A stretch of 64,000 nucleotides of DNA from an uncultured Gelidibacter sp. (GCF_947500795.1 NZ_CANMTE010000002.1:124001-188000); one strand, 5' to 3'; positions 33,980 through 42,779 are shown, numbered from the stretch's first letter. Notes: generated by a model not told the origin, from the sequence alone. Program-made: numbers and translations.

Positions 33980-34452
33980 TGGAACATTGCATCATTTCAT
34001 CACCATTGGGTTTTACTAAAATTGAAGGTGATGAACAGGGCATATCCTCGATTTCTATATTGAATTCAGAAGAAAAAGTTACAGATATAATTCCTGTGAC
34101 GCTTGAAGACTGCACTCGTCAACTTTTCGAATATTTTGAGGGGAAACGCACCCAATTCGACCTTATCTTAAATCCTGAAGGTACCGATTTTCAAAAGAGG
34201 GTTTGGAATGCACTTCAGGAGATACCATTCGGGAAAACACTTTCTTATTTACAACTATCACAACAATTAGGTGACGTTAAAGCCATACGAGCCGTGGCCA
34301 GCGCCAATGGCAAAAATCCGCTATGGATTGTTGTGCCCTGCCATCGTGTTATAGGAAGCGACGGCAGCCTCATAGGTTACGCCGGCGGACTGGCACGCAA
34401 ACAATGGCTTTTGGAACATGAAAGCCCTTATAAGCAGCAAAGTTTGTTTTAG
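33979..34452 (+). CDS. ogt: Methylated-DNA--protein-cysteine S-methyltransferase
   Basis: 157 residues. It starts with GTG at 33979, whose G is also the last base of the preceding TAG stop (TAGTG), a clear coupling arrangement and the reason for choosing this start. The acceptor Cys121 is in PCHRVIGSDG; the helix-turn-helix segment LSYLQLSQQLGD and the arginine finger region KAIRAVASANGKNP precede it. It transfers alkyl groups from O6-alkylguanine to itself in DNA repair. Confidence 0.93.
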   Translation: MEHCIISSPLGFTKIEGDEQGISSISILNSEEKVTDIIPVTLEDCTRQLFEYFEGKRTQFDLILNPEGTDFQKRVWNALQEIPFGKTLSYLQLSQQLGDVKAIRAVASANGKNPLWIVVPCHRVIGSDGSLIGYAGGLARKQWLLEHESPYKQQSLF

Positions 34453-34468
34453 CACACTACTGTAATTA

Positions 34469-34632
34469 CGACCCTGTTTATATTTGTCATTCCGACGTTA
34501 GGAGGAATCACATAAAACAACACCTCATGAAAAAAGCATACTATAAAACCAAAACCACTTCATTTAAGGCATATCATTCCGACTCTGTCTAAACTTGTCA
34601 TTCCGACGCAGGAGGAATCACATAAAACAACA
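34469..34632 (-). repeat. GIY-YIG-associated repeat array, upstream arm (2 units)
   Basis: Two units 111 bases apart. On the plus strand each contains ttgtcattccgacg, a short variable spot, then aggaggaatcacataaaaca (34484-34522 and 34595-34632), preceded by a related gaccctgttta/gactctgtcta segment. Read on the minus strand the core is GATTCCTCC..CGTCGGAATGACA, the same core and same period as the array downstream of the GIY-YIG gene but in the opposite orientation. Confidence 0.85.
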
Positions 34633-34745
34633 TTGAAACCCCCTCTTAACAGACACATTATTAAGCCCTTAACCACCCCACAACCAGCCAACTTTTACCT
34701 AACTTAGATCACTCCCTCGCTGGGAATATATAACACCTTAGAGAA

Positions 34746-35063
34746 ATGATTGAATTCGCGCAAGGAAGCCACACTTACTATGTGTATATCATTACGAACA
34801 CGTACAGAAGCACATTCTATATCGGAGTCACGAATAGATTACAACACCGACTCCAACAACACCAAGAAAACCTCCTACTTAAAAAGAAAACATTTGCTGC
34901 AAAATATAACTTACAGTACTTAGTGTATTATGAAAAATTCAGCTGGATTCAATTGGCTATTGCCAGGGAGAAAGAATTAAAAGGTTGGAGAAGGGAAAAG
35001 AAACTGAGCTTAATTCGTGAGTACAATGAGGGTTTTGAATTTTTGAATCATTTGTTTCAGTAA
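34746..35063 (+). CDS. GIY-YIG nuclease-domain protein
   Basis: 105 residues, a single GIY-YIG domain of the YhbQ/UPF0213-like type. VYI at 13-15 and YIG at 25-27 are the naming motifs; Arg35 and His39 follow, and Glu75 or Glu77 in AREKELKGW is the likely metal-binding acid, so the active site looks intact. There is no DNA-binding extension. The gene lies between two arrays of the same short repeat in opposite orientations (34469-34632 and 35091-35494), and the lack of other genes in the 1.1 kb suggests that gene and repeats form one unit. The function is unknown. Confidence 0.88.
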   Translation: MIEFAQGSHTYYVYIITNTYRSTFYIGVTNRLQHRLQQHQENLLLKKKTFAAKYNLQYLVYYEKFSWIQLAIAREKELKGWRREKKLSLIREYNEGFEFLNHLFQ

Positions 35064-35090
35064 TTGTGGATGATTGGGTGTTTGGAAGGG

Positions 35091-35494
35091 TTTGATTGGT
35101 TAGTGGGATGATTGCATGCTTCATTATGTGATTCCTCCTTCGTCGGAATGACAAACCAAGAAGAGTGGAATGACAAATTAGACATTGTTGCTGGTTGTGG
35201 GCTTGATTGGTAGGCGAGGTGATTGCATGCTTCATTATGGGATTCCTCGTTACGTCGGAATGACAAAAATAAAAAGGGTGGAATGACAAACCCGACATCG
35301 TTGCTGGATATGGGCTTGATTAGTTAGCGGCGTGATTGCATGCTTCATTATGGGATTCCTCCTTACGTCGGAATGACAAACCAAGAAGAGTGGAATGACA
35401 AATTAGACATTGTTGCTGGTTGTGGGCTTGATTAGTTAGCGGCGTGATTGCATGCTTCATTATGGGATTCCTCTTTACGTCGGAATGACAAAAT
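35091..35494 (+). repeat. GIY-YIG-associated repeat array, downstream arm (3 full units and a partial)
   Basis: The marker gattgcatgcttcatta occurs at 35110, 35221, 35334 and 35446, giving periods of 111, 113 and 112. Each unit continues with a variant of GATTCCTCCTTACGTCGGAA then tgacaaa; the first three also have gtggaatgacaaa and a g-rich tail. Units 1 and 3 share about 65 identical bases from CGGAATGACAAACC onward. No coding potential is evident. Confidence 0.92.
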
Positions 35495-35539
35495 AAGATG
35501 CGCAAATTTCCCTATATTTATTCCCCTTAACACCAACTT

Positions 35540-36697
35540 ATGAAAATGCTTAAAACTTCCCTGAAATGGATCCTTGCTTTACTTGTGCTCACTGTGGCCA
35601 TTTTGTATATCACAGATACTGATTATTTGTTAAAAGCGGTGCGCACTATTTATCTTAAAGGACATTCAACCGCTTATCTTGAAGACTATAAACAATTCGA
35701 TAACCAAGTCGTGTCCAATGGTAATTCCCAACCTTGGCCTAAACACGCTGATTATAACTCAGTAAAAGAAACTGAAGCCCTTCAGAAATTAAATAAAGAT
35801 CTGGGCACAGTCGCTTATGTGATCATCAAAAATGATAGCATTTGGTTTGAAAACTATTATGACGGGTATGGCGAAAACTCAAAATCCAACTCCTTTTCCA
35901 TGGCTAAAAGCTATGTATCCGGATTGATGCAAAAAGCAATAGAACAAGGACATATTAAAAGTTTAGAGCAATCCGTTGGCGATTTCTTCCCTGAGTTTAG
36001 TGAAGGTTTAGCCTCCAAAATGACCGTTGGAGATTTATCATCCATGAGTTCTGGTACCAATTGGGATGAAGCCTATTATTCGCCATTATCCATTACCACG
36101 CGCGCTTATTTTGATGATAATTTAGAAAAGGTCATCCTAGGTTTAAAGGTAGTGGACGAACCTGGACAAGCTTTCAAATATGCTAGCGGCGACACCCAAC
36201 TTTTAGCGATGGTGATTGAGAAAGCAACGGGTAAAAAACTGTACGATTATTTAGCAGAATCATTTTGGAAACCTTTAGGGTCAGAAAATGAAACCTTATG
36301 GCAAGTAGATAGTGAAGCCAATGATTTGGTGAAAGCCTACTGTTGTATTGCCAGTAATGCGAAGGATTTTGCACGTTACGGCAAACTTTTTAAAGATCAT
36401 GGCAAATGGAATGGAAAGCAAATTTTAGACTCCGCGTTCGTTGCCAAATCAGTAACCCCACGTTTTCCGAAAAGCCCAGAATACGGCTACGGATGGTGGT
36501 TAATTCAAAATCATAACGGCAAAGATTTCTTTATGATGCGTGGCCATTTAGGTCAATATGTGATTGTTCAGCCTGATGATAATGTCATTATTGTGCGCTT
36601 GGGTCATGCGTCCTTAAAAGTTGATGAATCTGAAGATCCGTTTAACGAAGATATTTATTCGTATATTGATGAAGGCTATCAAATGATGGCTGAATAA
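35540..36697 (+). CDS. Serine hydrolase, beta-lactamase (class C) family
   Basis: 385 residues. A membrane anchor or signal at about 8-25 is followed by a beta-lactamase/esterase fold: SMAK at 120-123 is the SxxK nucleophile motif and Tyr214 in YASGD takes the place of the YxN tyrosine. GYGWW near 313 is typical of the EstB/penicillin-binding-like branch. These are usually periplasmic esterases or D-amino-acid peptidases, seldom true beta-lactamases. The last repeat unit of the GIY-YIG array ends about 45 bases upstream, so that array may overlap its promoter. The exonuclease gene follows by 6 bases. Confidence 0.85.
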   Translation: MKMLKTSLKWILALLVLTVAILYITDTDYLLKAVRTIYLKGHSTAYLEDYKQFDNQVVSNGNSQPWPKHADYNSVKETEALQKLNKDLGTVAYVIIKNDSIWFENYYDGYGENSKSNSFSMAKSYVSGLMQKAIEQGHIKSLEQSVGDFFPEFSEGLASKMTVGDLSSMSSGTNWDEAYYSPLSITTRAYFDDNLEKVILGLKVVDEPGQAFKYASGDTQLLAMVIEKATGKKLYDYLAESFWKPLGSENETLWQVDSEANDLVKAYCCIASNAKDFARYGKLFKDHGKWNGKQILDSAFVAKSVTPRFPKSPEYGYGWWLIQNHNGKDFFMMRGHLGQYVIVQPDDNVIIVRLGHASLKVDESEDPFNEDIYSYIDEGYQMMAE

Positions 36698-36703
36698 GGA
36701 CTT

Positions 36704-37414
36704 ATGATAAGCAAACTCAATCTTGAAGACATCTTATTTCTGGATATTGAAACCGTTCCTGAAACACATCATTTTTCGGAATTGGACAAAACAAAACAGG
36801 AGTTATGGGAATTAAAGTCTAAGTACCAACGCGCCGAAGTTTCAGCAGAGGAATTTTATGAGCGCGCAGGAATCTGGGCAGAGTTTGGAAAAATTATTTG
36901 TATTTCTGTTGGCTATTTTAAGTTCCAGGGAGAACAGAGGAGCTTCCGAGTGACGTCATTTTTTGGCGATGAAGTAACGATTTTAAAGGATTTCAAAAAT
37001 TTATTAGCCTCACATTTTAGTCAAGCAAAACATTTGTTATGTGCACATAACGGGAAGGAATTTGATTTCCCATATATCGCAAGACGCATGATCATCCATA
37101 ATATAGAACTGCCTTATAAATTAAACCTCTTCGGTAAAAAACCCTGGGAAGTGCCTCATTTGGACACTTTAGAGCTATGGAAATTTGGCGATTATAAAAA
37201 TTATACGTCTTTAAAGTTACTTACTAATGTTCTCGGCATACCATCTCCAAAAGATGATATTGATGGAAGTGAAGTTGGTCGCGTATATTATGAGGAAAAT
37301 GATATTGACCGCATCGTTATTTATTGTGAAAAGGACACCATTGCTGTTGCGCAAATCTTCTTAAGATTACGAGGTGATGCGATATTGGATATAAGCGAAA
37401 TCAAACATATTTGA
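36704..37414 (+). CDS. DEDD-family 3'-5' exonuclease (PolB exo2-like)
   Basis: 236 residues of the RNase H-like fold. Acidic residues for two metal ions are Asp14 and Glu16 in FLDIETVPE, an Asp in GKEFDFPY near 117-119, and an Asp in YCEKDTIAV near 207-208. The sequence best fits the predicted exonuclease domain family named after the archaeal/viral DNA polymerase B exonuclease. It probably trims DNA or RNA 3' ends; the substrate is unknown. It follows the serine hydrolase gene by 6 bases, likely in one operon. Confidence 0.85.
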   Translation: MISKLNLEDILFLDIETVPETHHFSELDKTKQELWELKSKYQRAEVSAEEFYERAGIWAEFGKIICISVGYFKFQGEQRSFRVTSFFGDEVTILKDFKNLLASHFSQAKHLLCAHNGKEFDFPYIARRMIIHNIELPYKLNLFGKKPWEVPHLDTLELWKFGDYKNYTSLKLLTNVLGIPSPKDDIDGSEVGRVYYEENDIDRIVIYCEKDTIAVAQIFLRLRGDAILDISEIKHI

Positions 37415-37555
37415 AATCGAATTCAATTCTTTAAGTAAGTTTAAGTTTTTCGGAATTTCTGTTCTGAAGGATAACATACAGCTACAAAAGAGATACGCTG
37501 TAATTGCTTAGGTCTACTACCTTAATGAAGACTATACCCAAAAAATTAAAAAAAA

Positions 37556-37601
37556 ATTCATGCTCTTTCCGGGGCGTGGATTAAAGCATGAATAATTTTT
37601 T
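37556..37601 (+). terminator. Possible terminator after the exonuclease gene
   Basis: 9-base-pair stem attcatgct/agcatgaat (37556-37564 with 37585-37593), a 20-base loop, A-run on the left and T-run on the right. It lies 140 bases after the stop codon, so it could serve another, unseen transcript. Confidence 0.5.
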
Positions 37602-37940
37602 TGTAAGTCTCAAAATTCCTTTCAATAAACTTACTGTTTCATGAAAGGCCTCAAATGAATTTCTTTGAGACGAGGTAGGTTTAGATAGATTTGGGGCGGT
37701 ATTCATAAGTTTAAAATTATGGTAGATTTGGGGCTAAACATAAATTAAGTTTATGGTAAATTTGGGTGTTAGGTTAATTAGATTTGGTTTTGTAAATATA
37801 TAAGGACTTTTAAATAAATCAGTTTAAATACGTTATTATTCGATGAAATGCATTTAATTTTAACATTTTTGATCCATAACAAAGATTATTCCTACAAATA
37901 ATCTCTATATCATTCAAACGGTTCCAACAAAATAAAAAAA
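37602..37940. other. Gene-free stretch with a repeated TAGATTTGGGG motif
   Basis: No reading frame or RNA gene is recognised. The motif TAGATTTGGGG occurs at 37686-37696 and 37723-37733, with variants at 37757-37767 and 37779-37789; aagttt and atggta precede some copies. The remainder is A+T-rich and featureless to me. Confidence 0.5.
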
Positions 37941-37995
37941 TAGCCACTACGCTCTGAATCAATTTTATACAAATTAATTCGTGAAGTAGTGGCTA
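37941..37995 (-). terminator. Terminator after scoB
   Basis: 10-base-pair stem tagccactac/gtagtggcta around a 35-base loop, 21 bases after the scoB stop on the minus strand, followed on that strand by a run of seven T. Confidence 0.8.
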
Positions 37996-38015
37996 AAAAA
38001 CTTAATCGGTAATTG

Positions 38016-38669
38016 TTATAAAACCATTTCCGGAATATCGCCTTCAACAATCAATGTTCCTTCTGTAGCTTTAACAATATCTTCAACAGAAATTCCCGGG
38101 GCACGTTCCAACAATTTAAATCCTTTAGGAGTGACCTCCAAAACGGCCAAATTTGTCACAATTTTCTTTACACAACCAACCCCAGTGAGTGGCAAGCTGC
38201 ATTTCTTTAACAATTTTGATTCGCCTGCCTTATTAGTATGCATCATAGCGACGATAATATTTTCAGCACTGGCTACCAAATCCATGGCACCTCCCATTCC
38301 TTTCACCATTTTACCTGGTATTTTCCAATTGGCGATGTCGCCTTCTTCAGAGACCTCCATAGCGCCCAAAATGGTAAGATCCACATGTTGCCCTCTAATC
38401 ATAGAGAAACTCATTGCTGAGTCGAAAAAACTAGCGCCAGGCAAGGTCGTAATGGTTTGCTTACCTGCATTTATCAAATCAGCATCTTCTTCACCTTCAA
38501 AAGGGAATGGTCCCATGCCCAATACCCCATTTTCACTCTGAAATTCAACTTCTATATCGTCGGGCACATAATTGGCTACGAGCGTTGGAATACCTATCCC
38601 AAGATTGACATAATAGCCATCCTTGACTTCTTTTGCAATGCGTTTTGCGATTCCTATTTTATCTAACAT
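38016..38669 (-). CDS. scoB: 3-oxoacid CoA-transferase subunit B
   Basis: 217 residues, full length for the beta subunit. The catalytic Glu46 in FQSENGVLG forms the glutamyl-CoA intermediate, and [11 protein letters not shown] near 24-34 is the second family signature. With the A subunit it moves CoA from succinyl-CoA to acetoacetate or similar oxo acids. The A subunit gene is upstream on the same strand, but a four-helix-bundle gene of about 350 bases has come between them; the pair is normally adjacent. Confidence 0.93.
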   Translation of the reverse strand: MLDKIGIAKRIAKEVKDGYYVNLGIGIPTLVANYVPDDIEVEFQSENGVLGMGPFPFEGEEDADLINAGKQTITTLPGASFFDSAMSFSMIRGQHVDLTILGAMEVSEEGDIANWKIPGKMVKGMGGAMDLVASAENIIVAMMHTNKAGESKLLKKCSLPLTGVGCVKKIVTNLAVLEVTPKGFKLLERAPGISVEDIVKATEGTLIVEGDIPEMVL

Positions 38670-38674
38670 AATAA

Positions 38675-38706
38675 ATGATTTGAAAATTTTATGATTTGAA
38701 AATTTG
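38675..38706 (+). repeat. Two 16-base A+T-rich repeats next to the four-helix-bundle gene
   Basis: ATGATTTGAAAATTTT at 38675-38690 and ATGATTTGAAAATTTG at 38691-38706 in tandem. A reverse-complement relative (ttttcaaattttcaaatt) is at 39064-39081 on the other side of the gene. Confidence 0.65.
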
Positions 38707-38710
38707 ATAA

Positions 38711-39064
38711 TTAACCTTTCTTACTTGATGAAATGATTTTGGACATAATTAAACTAATTGATCTTAATTCCGAATGAAGTTCTTTGCTCGGATTTGGATA
38801 AAATTCTGATGCTTCACACAACTTCAACCAGTAATTTAATTCATCTGCTTCTTTTGCTGAGATCTTAAACTTGTGAATAAAATCGGCTTTACTTTCAGCG
38901 TTCTGAGCCTCCATGATATTGGCACCAATTGATGTTCCACTTCTGAAAATTTGTGAAGCCATTTCATACTTATGAATTGCTCTTAATTCTTCCGAAAATG
39001 AAATGATTTTCAATGAAAATTCAAAAGTCAATCTTACAATCAAATTTTCCTTGTCATCTCTCAT
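38711..39064 (-). CDS. Four-helix-bundle protein (23S rRNA intervening-sequence family)
   Basis: 117 residues from the ATG at 39064; a TTG two codons earlier is less likely. It is almost wholly alpha-helical, with the family segments [36 protein letters not shown] and [11 protein letters not shown]. Relatives are encoded in the intervening sequences of some 23S rRNA genes and as free-standing genes of unknown role. It sits between scoA and scoB, on the same strand and with short gaps (23 and 41 bases), and has inverted TTTGAAAATTTGAAAA-like motifs on both sides, one touching its start codon. This looks like an insertion into the sco operon. Confidence 0.88.
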   Translation of the reverse strand: MRDDKENLIVRLTFEFSLKIISFSEELRAIHKYEMASQIFRSGTSIGANIMEAQNAESKADFIHKFKISAKEADELNYWLKLCEASEFYPNPSKELHSELRSISLIMSKIISSSKKG

Positions 39065-39082
39065 TTTCAAATTTTCAAATTG
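39062..39082 (-). repeat. A+T-rich repeat at the four-helix-bundle gene start
   Basis: On the minus strand aatttgaaaatttgaaaatg runs into the start codon. It is an inverted counterpart of the two 16-base units at 38675-38706. Confidence 0.6.
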
Positions 39083-39087
39083 AATAA

Positions 39088-39786
39088 TTATTTACTGATT
39101 ACTGTCCGTTGTTCAATCCTCTTTTCATAATCCTTTCCTTCAAAAATCCGTTGTACAAATATTCCTGGAATATGAATTTGATTCGGATCTAAACTTCCAA
39201 CCGGCACCAGCTCTTCCACCTCAGCTACCGTAATTTTTGCAGCGCCACACATGGCTGGATTAAAGTTTCTCGCGGTTCCTTTGAAGATTAAATTACCTGC
39301 AGCATCCCCTTTCCAAGCTTTCACAAAGGCAAAATCCGCTTTAAACGCGTGTTCCAAAACATACATTTTACCGTCAAATTCTCGAACTTCCTTGCCTTCG
39401 GCTACTTCTGTGCCGTATCCCGCGGGCGTAAAAAAGGCTGGAAACCCTGATTGGGCGGCTCTACAGCGTTCTACTAATGTGCCTTGAGGAACCAATTCTA
39501 CATCTAATTCGCCACTAAGCATTTGACGCTCAAATTCGTCATTCTCACCTACATAAGAAGAAATCATTTTTTTGATTTGTCGCTTGTGCAATAACAAACC
39601 CAAACCAAAATCGTCTACACCGGCATTATTAGAGATACAGGTCAGCCCTTTAACGTTCATCTTTACTAAATAATTGATAGCATTTTCAGGAATACCACAA
39701 AGTCCGAAACCACCTAACATCAAGGTCATATCGTCCTTTACACCTTCCATAGCTTCCGTAACGTTGGCTACTTTTTTATTAATCAT
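39088..39786 (-). CDS. scoA: 3-oxoacid CoA-transferase subunit A
   Basis: 232 residues, full length for the alpha subunit. The signature [13 protein letters not shown] is near residues 22-34, followed by the CoA-binding region [19 protein letters not shown] and the conserved [15 protein letters not shown]. Active only with subunit B. Separated from scoB by the four-helix-bundle gene. Its promoter must lie in the 180-base gap after the pbp1A terminator; no convincing TAnnTTTG is seen there. Confidence 0.93.
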   Translation of the reverse strand: MINKKVANVTEAMEGVKDDMTLMLGGFGLCGIPENAINYLVKMNVKGLTCISNNAGVDDFGLGLLLHKRQIKKMISSYVGENDEFERQMLSGELDVELVPQGTLVERCRAAQSGFPAFFTPAGYGTEVAEGKEVREFDGKMYVLEHAFKADFAFVKAWKGDAAGNLIFKGTARNFNPAMCGAAKITVAEVEELVPVGSLDPNQIHIPGIFVQRIFEGKDYEKRIEQRTVISK

Positions 39787-39903
39787 GAGTATTATTTTTT
39801 AGGAGTTTGAAAATTACGAAACAATATAGCCATAAAAAATTATTTGAGTCGATTGAGGGTGTGACTTTTCAAAGTATGATAAGTATCGCTTGTTAGTAAT
39901 TAA

Positions 39904-39945
39904 AAAATCCCATTTAAAATGAACTATCATTCTAAATGGGATTTT
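39904..39945 (-). terminator. Terminator after pbp1A
   Basis: 13-base-pair stem (aaaatcccattta with taaatgggatttt), inner loop with a further aatga/tcatt pairing; T-run on the minus strand. It lies 25 bases after the pbp1A stop. Confidence 0.88.
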
Positions 39946-39969
39946 AACTTTTAAATTATTTTTCGAATA

Positions 39970-42282
39970 CTAAAAATCTAGGCTATCATCGAAACCATCA
40001 ATATCAGATGAAGAATTCATATTATGTCGGCTACAATCTACATTTATAGAAAGATTTGCAGGACGTTCAAATTCACCTGTCGACACATCAAGATCTTTAT
40101 CAGCATAACATTTTTTCATATAGAGACCCCAAATTGGCAACGCCATTGAGGCACCTTGTCCGTAAGCGATACTCTTAAAATGCGTAGCACGCTCTTCGCC
40201 TCCTACCCATACACCGGTCACCAAATTAGGCACCATCCCCATAAACCAACCATCACTCTGATTCTGTGTGGTTCCTGTTTTACCAGCAATTGGGTTTGTA
40301 AATGCATAAGGATATCCGGTAATGATTTCTTTATATAATTGTGATGGCGGACCAGTTCTTCTTAAACGTGTTCCAGAACCACCTTCCGTAACGCCTTGCA
40401 TCAAATTAGTGGTCACATAAGCAACTTCTTCACTCAATACATCTTTAGATTCTGGCGTAAACTGATACAATACCGTTCCGTTTTTATCTTCAATACGCAT
40501 CACCATTACAGGCTTGTTATAAACACCTTTATTCGCAAAGGTTGCATAGGCAGCTACCATTTCATAAACACTTAAATCTGGTGTCCCAAGCGCAATTGCA
40601 GGAACTGCAGGAATATCGGATTCAATCCCTAAATTCTTTGCCATATCAATAACGGGCTGCGGACCAACTTTATCCATCAAACGTGCAGTAATGGTATTGA
40701 TCGAGTTTGCCAAAGCACTCTTTAAGGTTCTAAAACCACCATAAGAACGATCAGCATTATCCGGACTCCATGGCAATGGATTGCCAAATTTACCCGCTTC
40801 AATGGTTATTTTAGTATTAGGGAAGGTATCACAAGGTGATAAATGCAATTGGTCAATAGCCGTTGCATAAACGAAAGGTTTAAAGGTAGAACCAACTTGA
40901 CGCTTTCCTTGTTTTACGTGATCATATTGAAAATGTCTGTAATTGATACCGCCAACCCAAGCTTTTACATGGCCGGTTTGTGGATCCATAGACATCATTC
41001 CTGCATGTAAAAACGATTTGTAATAACGCATGGAATCTGCAGGTTTCATGATGGTATCAATCTCACCTTTCCAAGAAAATACGGTCATTGGTGTTGGTTT
41101 ATCGAAGGATGCAATAATTTCCTTGTCACTTCTACCATTGGCTTTCATTTTTCTCCAACGCTCGGATTGACGCATACTTCTATTAAGTAAGGTCGTGATT
41201 TCCTCAGGTTTCAAATCTAAAAATGGTGCCGTTTTATTGCGTTCTGGAGTGTTTTGATTAAAAAACTCCTTCTGTAACCGTGCCATATGTTCAGAAGTAG
41301 CTTCTTCTGCATATTGCTGCATACGCGAATCGATTGTCGTATAAATTTTCAATCCGTCATCATATAAATTATAGAGACCCGTTCCGTCAGATTTTGGATT
41401 ATTTTTGATCCAATCCTTCATAAAATCAGTAAGGTAAGCTCTGAAATAGGTCGCTAAACCTTCACGATGCGATTCTGGCGAATAACGCAATCCTAAATCT
41501 AATTTACTAAGGGAATCTTTAACCGTTTCTGGAATATATCCGTATTTCTCCATTTGATACAAGACCACATTTCTACGGTTTTTAGTACCTTCAGGATTAC
41601 GCGTTGGCCTTGGATTGTATAGCGATGAATTTTTAAACATCCCTACTAACATAGCAGACTCTTTAATGTCTAAATTTTTAGGCTCTTTTCCGAAATAAAT
41701 TCGCGCCGCACTTCTAATTCCATCGGCATTATTACCAAAATCATAGATATTGAAGTACATGGCAATAATTTCTTCCTTGGTATATTGGCGTTCCAAACGG
41801 ATCGCAATGATCCACTCTTTTACTTTTTGAGTGATTCTCCCTAAAATATCCTTTGCGCCTTCCCCATGAAACAATTGTTTTGCTAACTGCTGAGAAATAG
41901 TACTCGCACCACCACCTTTACCTAAGGTGAAAATAGCTCTTAAGGTTCCTCTAGCATCAATACCAGAATGCGTTCTAAAACGCGCATCTTCCGTAGCAAT
42001 CAATGCCTCAACCAAATGGTCAGGAAGTTCAGTATAATCTACTGGTGTACGGTTGTCGTTATCGTAAATTTTAGCTAACAGCTCGCCATCAGAAGAAATG
42101 ATTTCAGTAGCCAAATTGGTACTTGGGTTTTCCAAACGTGTATGATCTGGCATTTCCCCAAACACGCCCCAAGAGGCCAATAAAAACATCAGGACGATCA
42201 GTAATAAACCTCCTATAATGGTTATCCAAAACCATTTTATATATGCGGTAAAATTTTGAGTTTCTACTTTCTTTTTTGCCAT
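39970..42282 (-). CDS. Penicillin-binding protein 1A (transglycosylase/transpeptidase)
   Basis: 770 residues. One membrane helix near 14-37 anchors it. The GT51 transglycosylase follows (about 60-240) with the catalytic Glu in TEDARFRTHSGID and the GASTISQQLAKQLF motif. The transpeptidase domain (about 430-700) has the nucleophile in GSTFKPF, SIN in ALANSINTI, and KTGTTQ. It polymerises and cross-links murein. It is the last gene of an operon with ricT-like and gldH genes (8-base gap to gldH). Confidence 0.93.
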   Translation of the reverse strand: MAKKKVETQNFTAYIKWFWITIIGGLLLIVLMFLLASWGVFGEMPDHTRLENPSTNLATEIISSDGELLAKIYDNDNRTPVDYTELPDHLVEALIATEDARFRTHSGIDARGTLRAIFTLGKGGGASTISQQLAKQLFHGEGAKDILGRITQKVKEWIIAIRLERQYTKEEIIAMYFNIYDFGNNADGIRSAARIYFGKEPKNLDIKESAMLVGMFKNSSLYNPRPTRNPEGTKNRRNVVLYQMEKYGYIPETVKDSLSKLDLGLRYSPESHREGLATYFRAYLTDFMKDWIKNNPKSDGTGLYNLYDDGLKIYTTIDSRMQQYAEEATSEHMARLQKEFFNQNTPERNKTAPFLDLKPEEITTLLNRSMRQSERWRKMKANGRSDKEIIASFDKPTPMTVFSWKGEIDTIMKPADSMRYYKSFLHAGMMSMDPQTGHVKAWVGGINYRHFQYDHVKQGKRQVGSTFKPFVYATAIDQLHLSPCDTFPNTKITIEAGKFGNPLPWSPDNADRSYGGFRTLKSALANSINTITARLMDKVGPQPVIDMAKNLGIESDIPAVPAIALGTPDLSVYEMVAAYATFANKGVYNKPVMVMRIEDKNGTVLYQFTPESKDVLSEEVAYVTTNLMQGVTEGGSGTRLRRTGPPSQLYKEIITGYPYAFTNPIAGKTGTTQNQSDGWFMGMVPNLVTGVWVGGEERATHFKSIAYGQGASMALPIWGLYMKKCYADKDLDVSTGEFERPANLSINVDCSRHNMNSSSDIDGFDDSLDF

Positions 42283-42290
42283 AATCTAAA

Positions 42291-42779
42291 TTAATTCGTT
42301 GCAGGTTCAATTCTGAATCCCACATCTGTAATACCTTCTAAGTTATCAACGCCCTCAACCTCACCATTATTTCGCATGACGTGTTGAATTGTAATGGTAT
42401 AAGGGCCGATTTCATCAAATTTGACCGCTTCCTTATACCACAATTTATTCTCTTTAATATCAGAAAAACCCTCGCCCAGCAAGGTTCCGTCAGGTTTAGC
42501 CATTTGATACTCTAAGGTATCCTTGACTGTTTTACCATTAGGAAAATTGATTTCAGCTATTAAAAATAAATTGCTGTATTTATAATCATTTGTATTTCTG
42601 ATGTTGATGAACAAATTGTAAAGATTTGTTGAGTCAGGTGGCGTTACGGTAAAAGAAATCAGGGAATCTTTGTTCCATTGGTTTGGCACCGATTTATACT
42701 CGTCAAAAATTTGATTGGAATCACAACTGAACACCAAAAGCCCAATTGATAAAACTATCCAAGAAAATTTATTTGGCAT
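42291..42779 (-). CDS. gldH: Gliding motility lipoprotein GldH
   Basis: 162 residues from the ATG at 42779, which begins a clear lipoprotein signal (lipobox LLVFSC, Cys19). The reading frame is open further upstream but that region is antisense-free overlap with the ricT-like gene, encodes a Lys/Arg-rich stretch and is not part of the protein. GldH is one of the lipoproteins needed for the type IX secretion/gliding machine of Bacteroidota. The start overlaps the end of the preceding gene by 11 bases. Finding gldH does not by itself prove that the cell glides. Confidence 0.88.
   Translation of the reverse strand: MPNKFSWIVLSIGLLVFSCDSNQIFDEYKSVPNQWNKDSLISFTVTPPDSTNLYNLFINIRNTNDYKYSNLFLIAEINFPNGKTVKDTLEYQMAKPDGTLLGEGFSDIKENKLWYKEAVKFDEIGPYTITIQHVMRNNGEVEGVDNLEGITDVGFRIEPATN

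Noticed and set aside
35091-35494. CRISPR array
   Set aside because: Period of 112 bases with the whole unit repeated, no alternation of constant repeats and unique spacers, and no cas genes nearby.
34957-35505. Open frames of 60-113 codons on the minus strand over the GIY-YIG repeat array
   Set aside because: They are translations of the 112-base repeat and differ only as the repeat units do; part overlaps the end of the nuclease gene.
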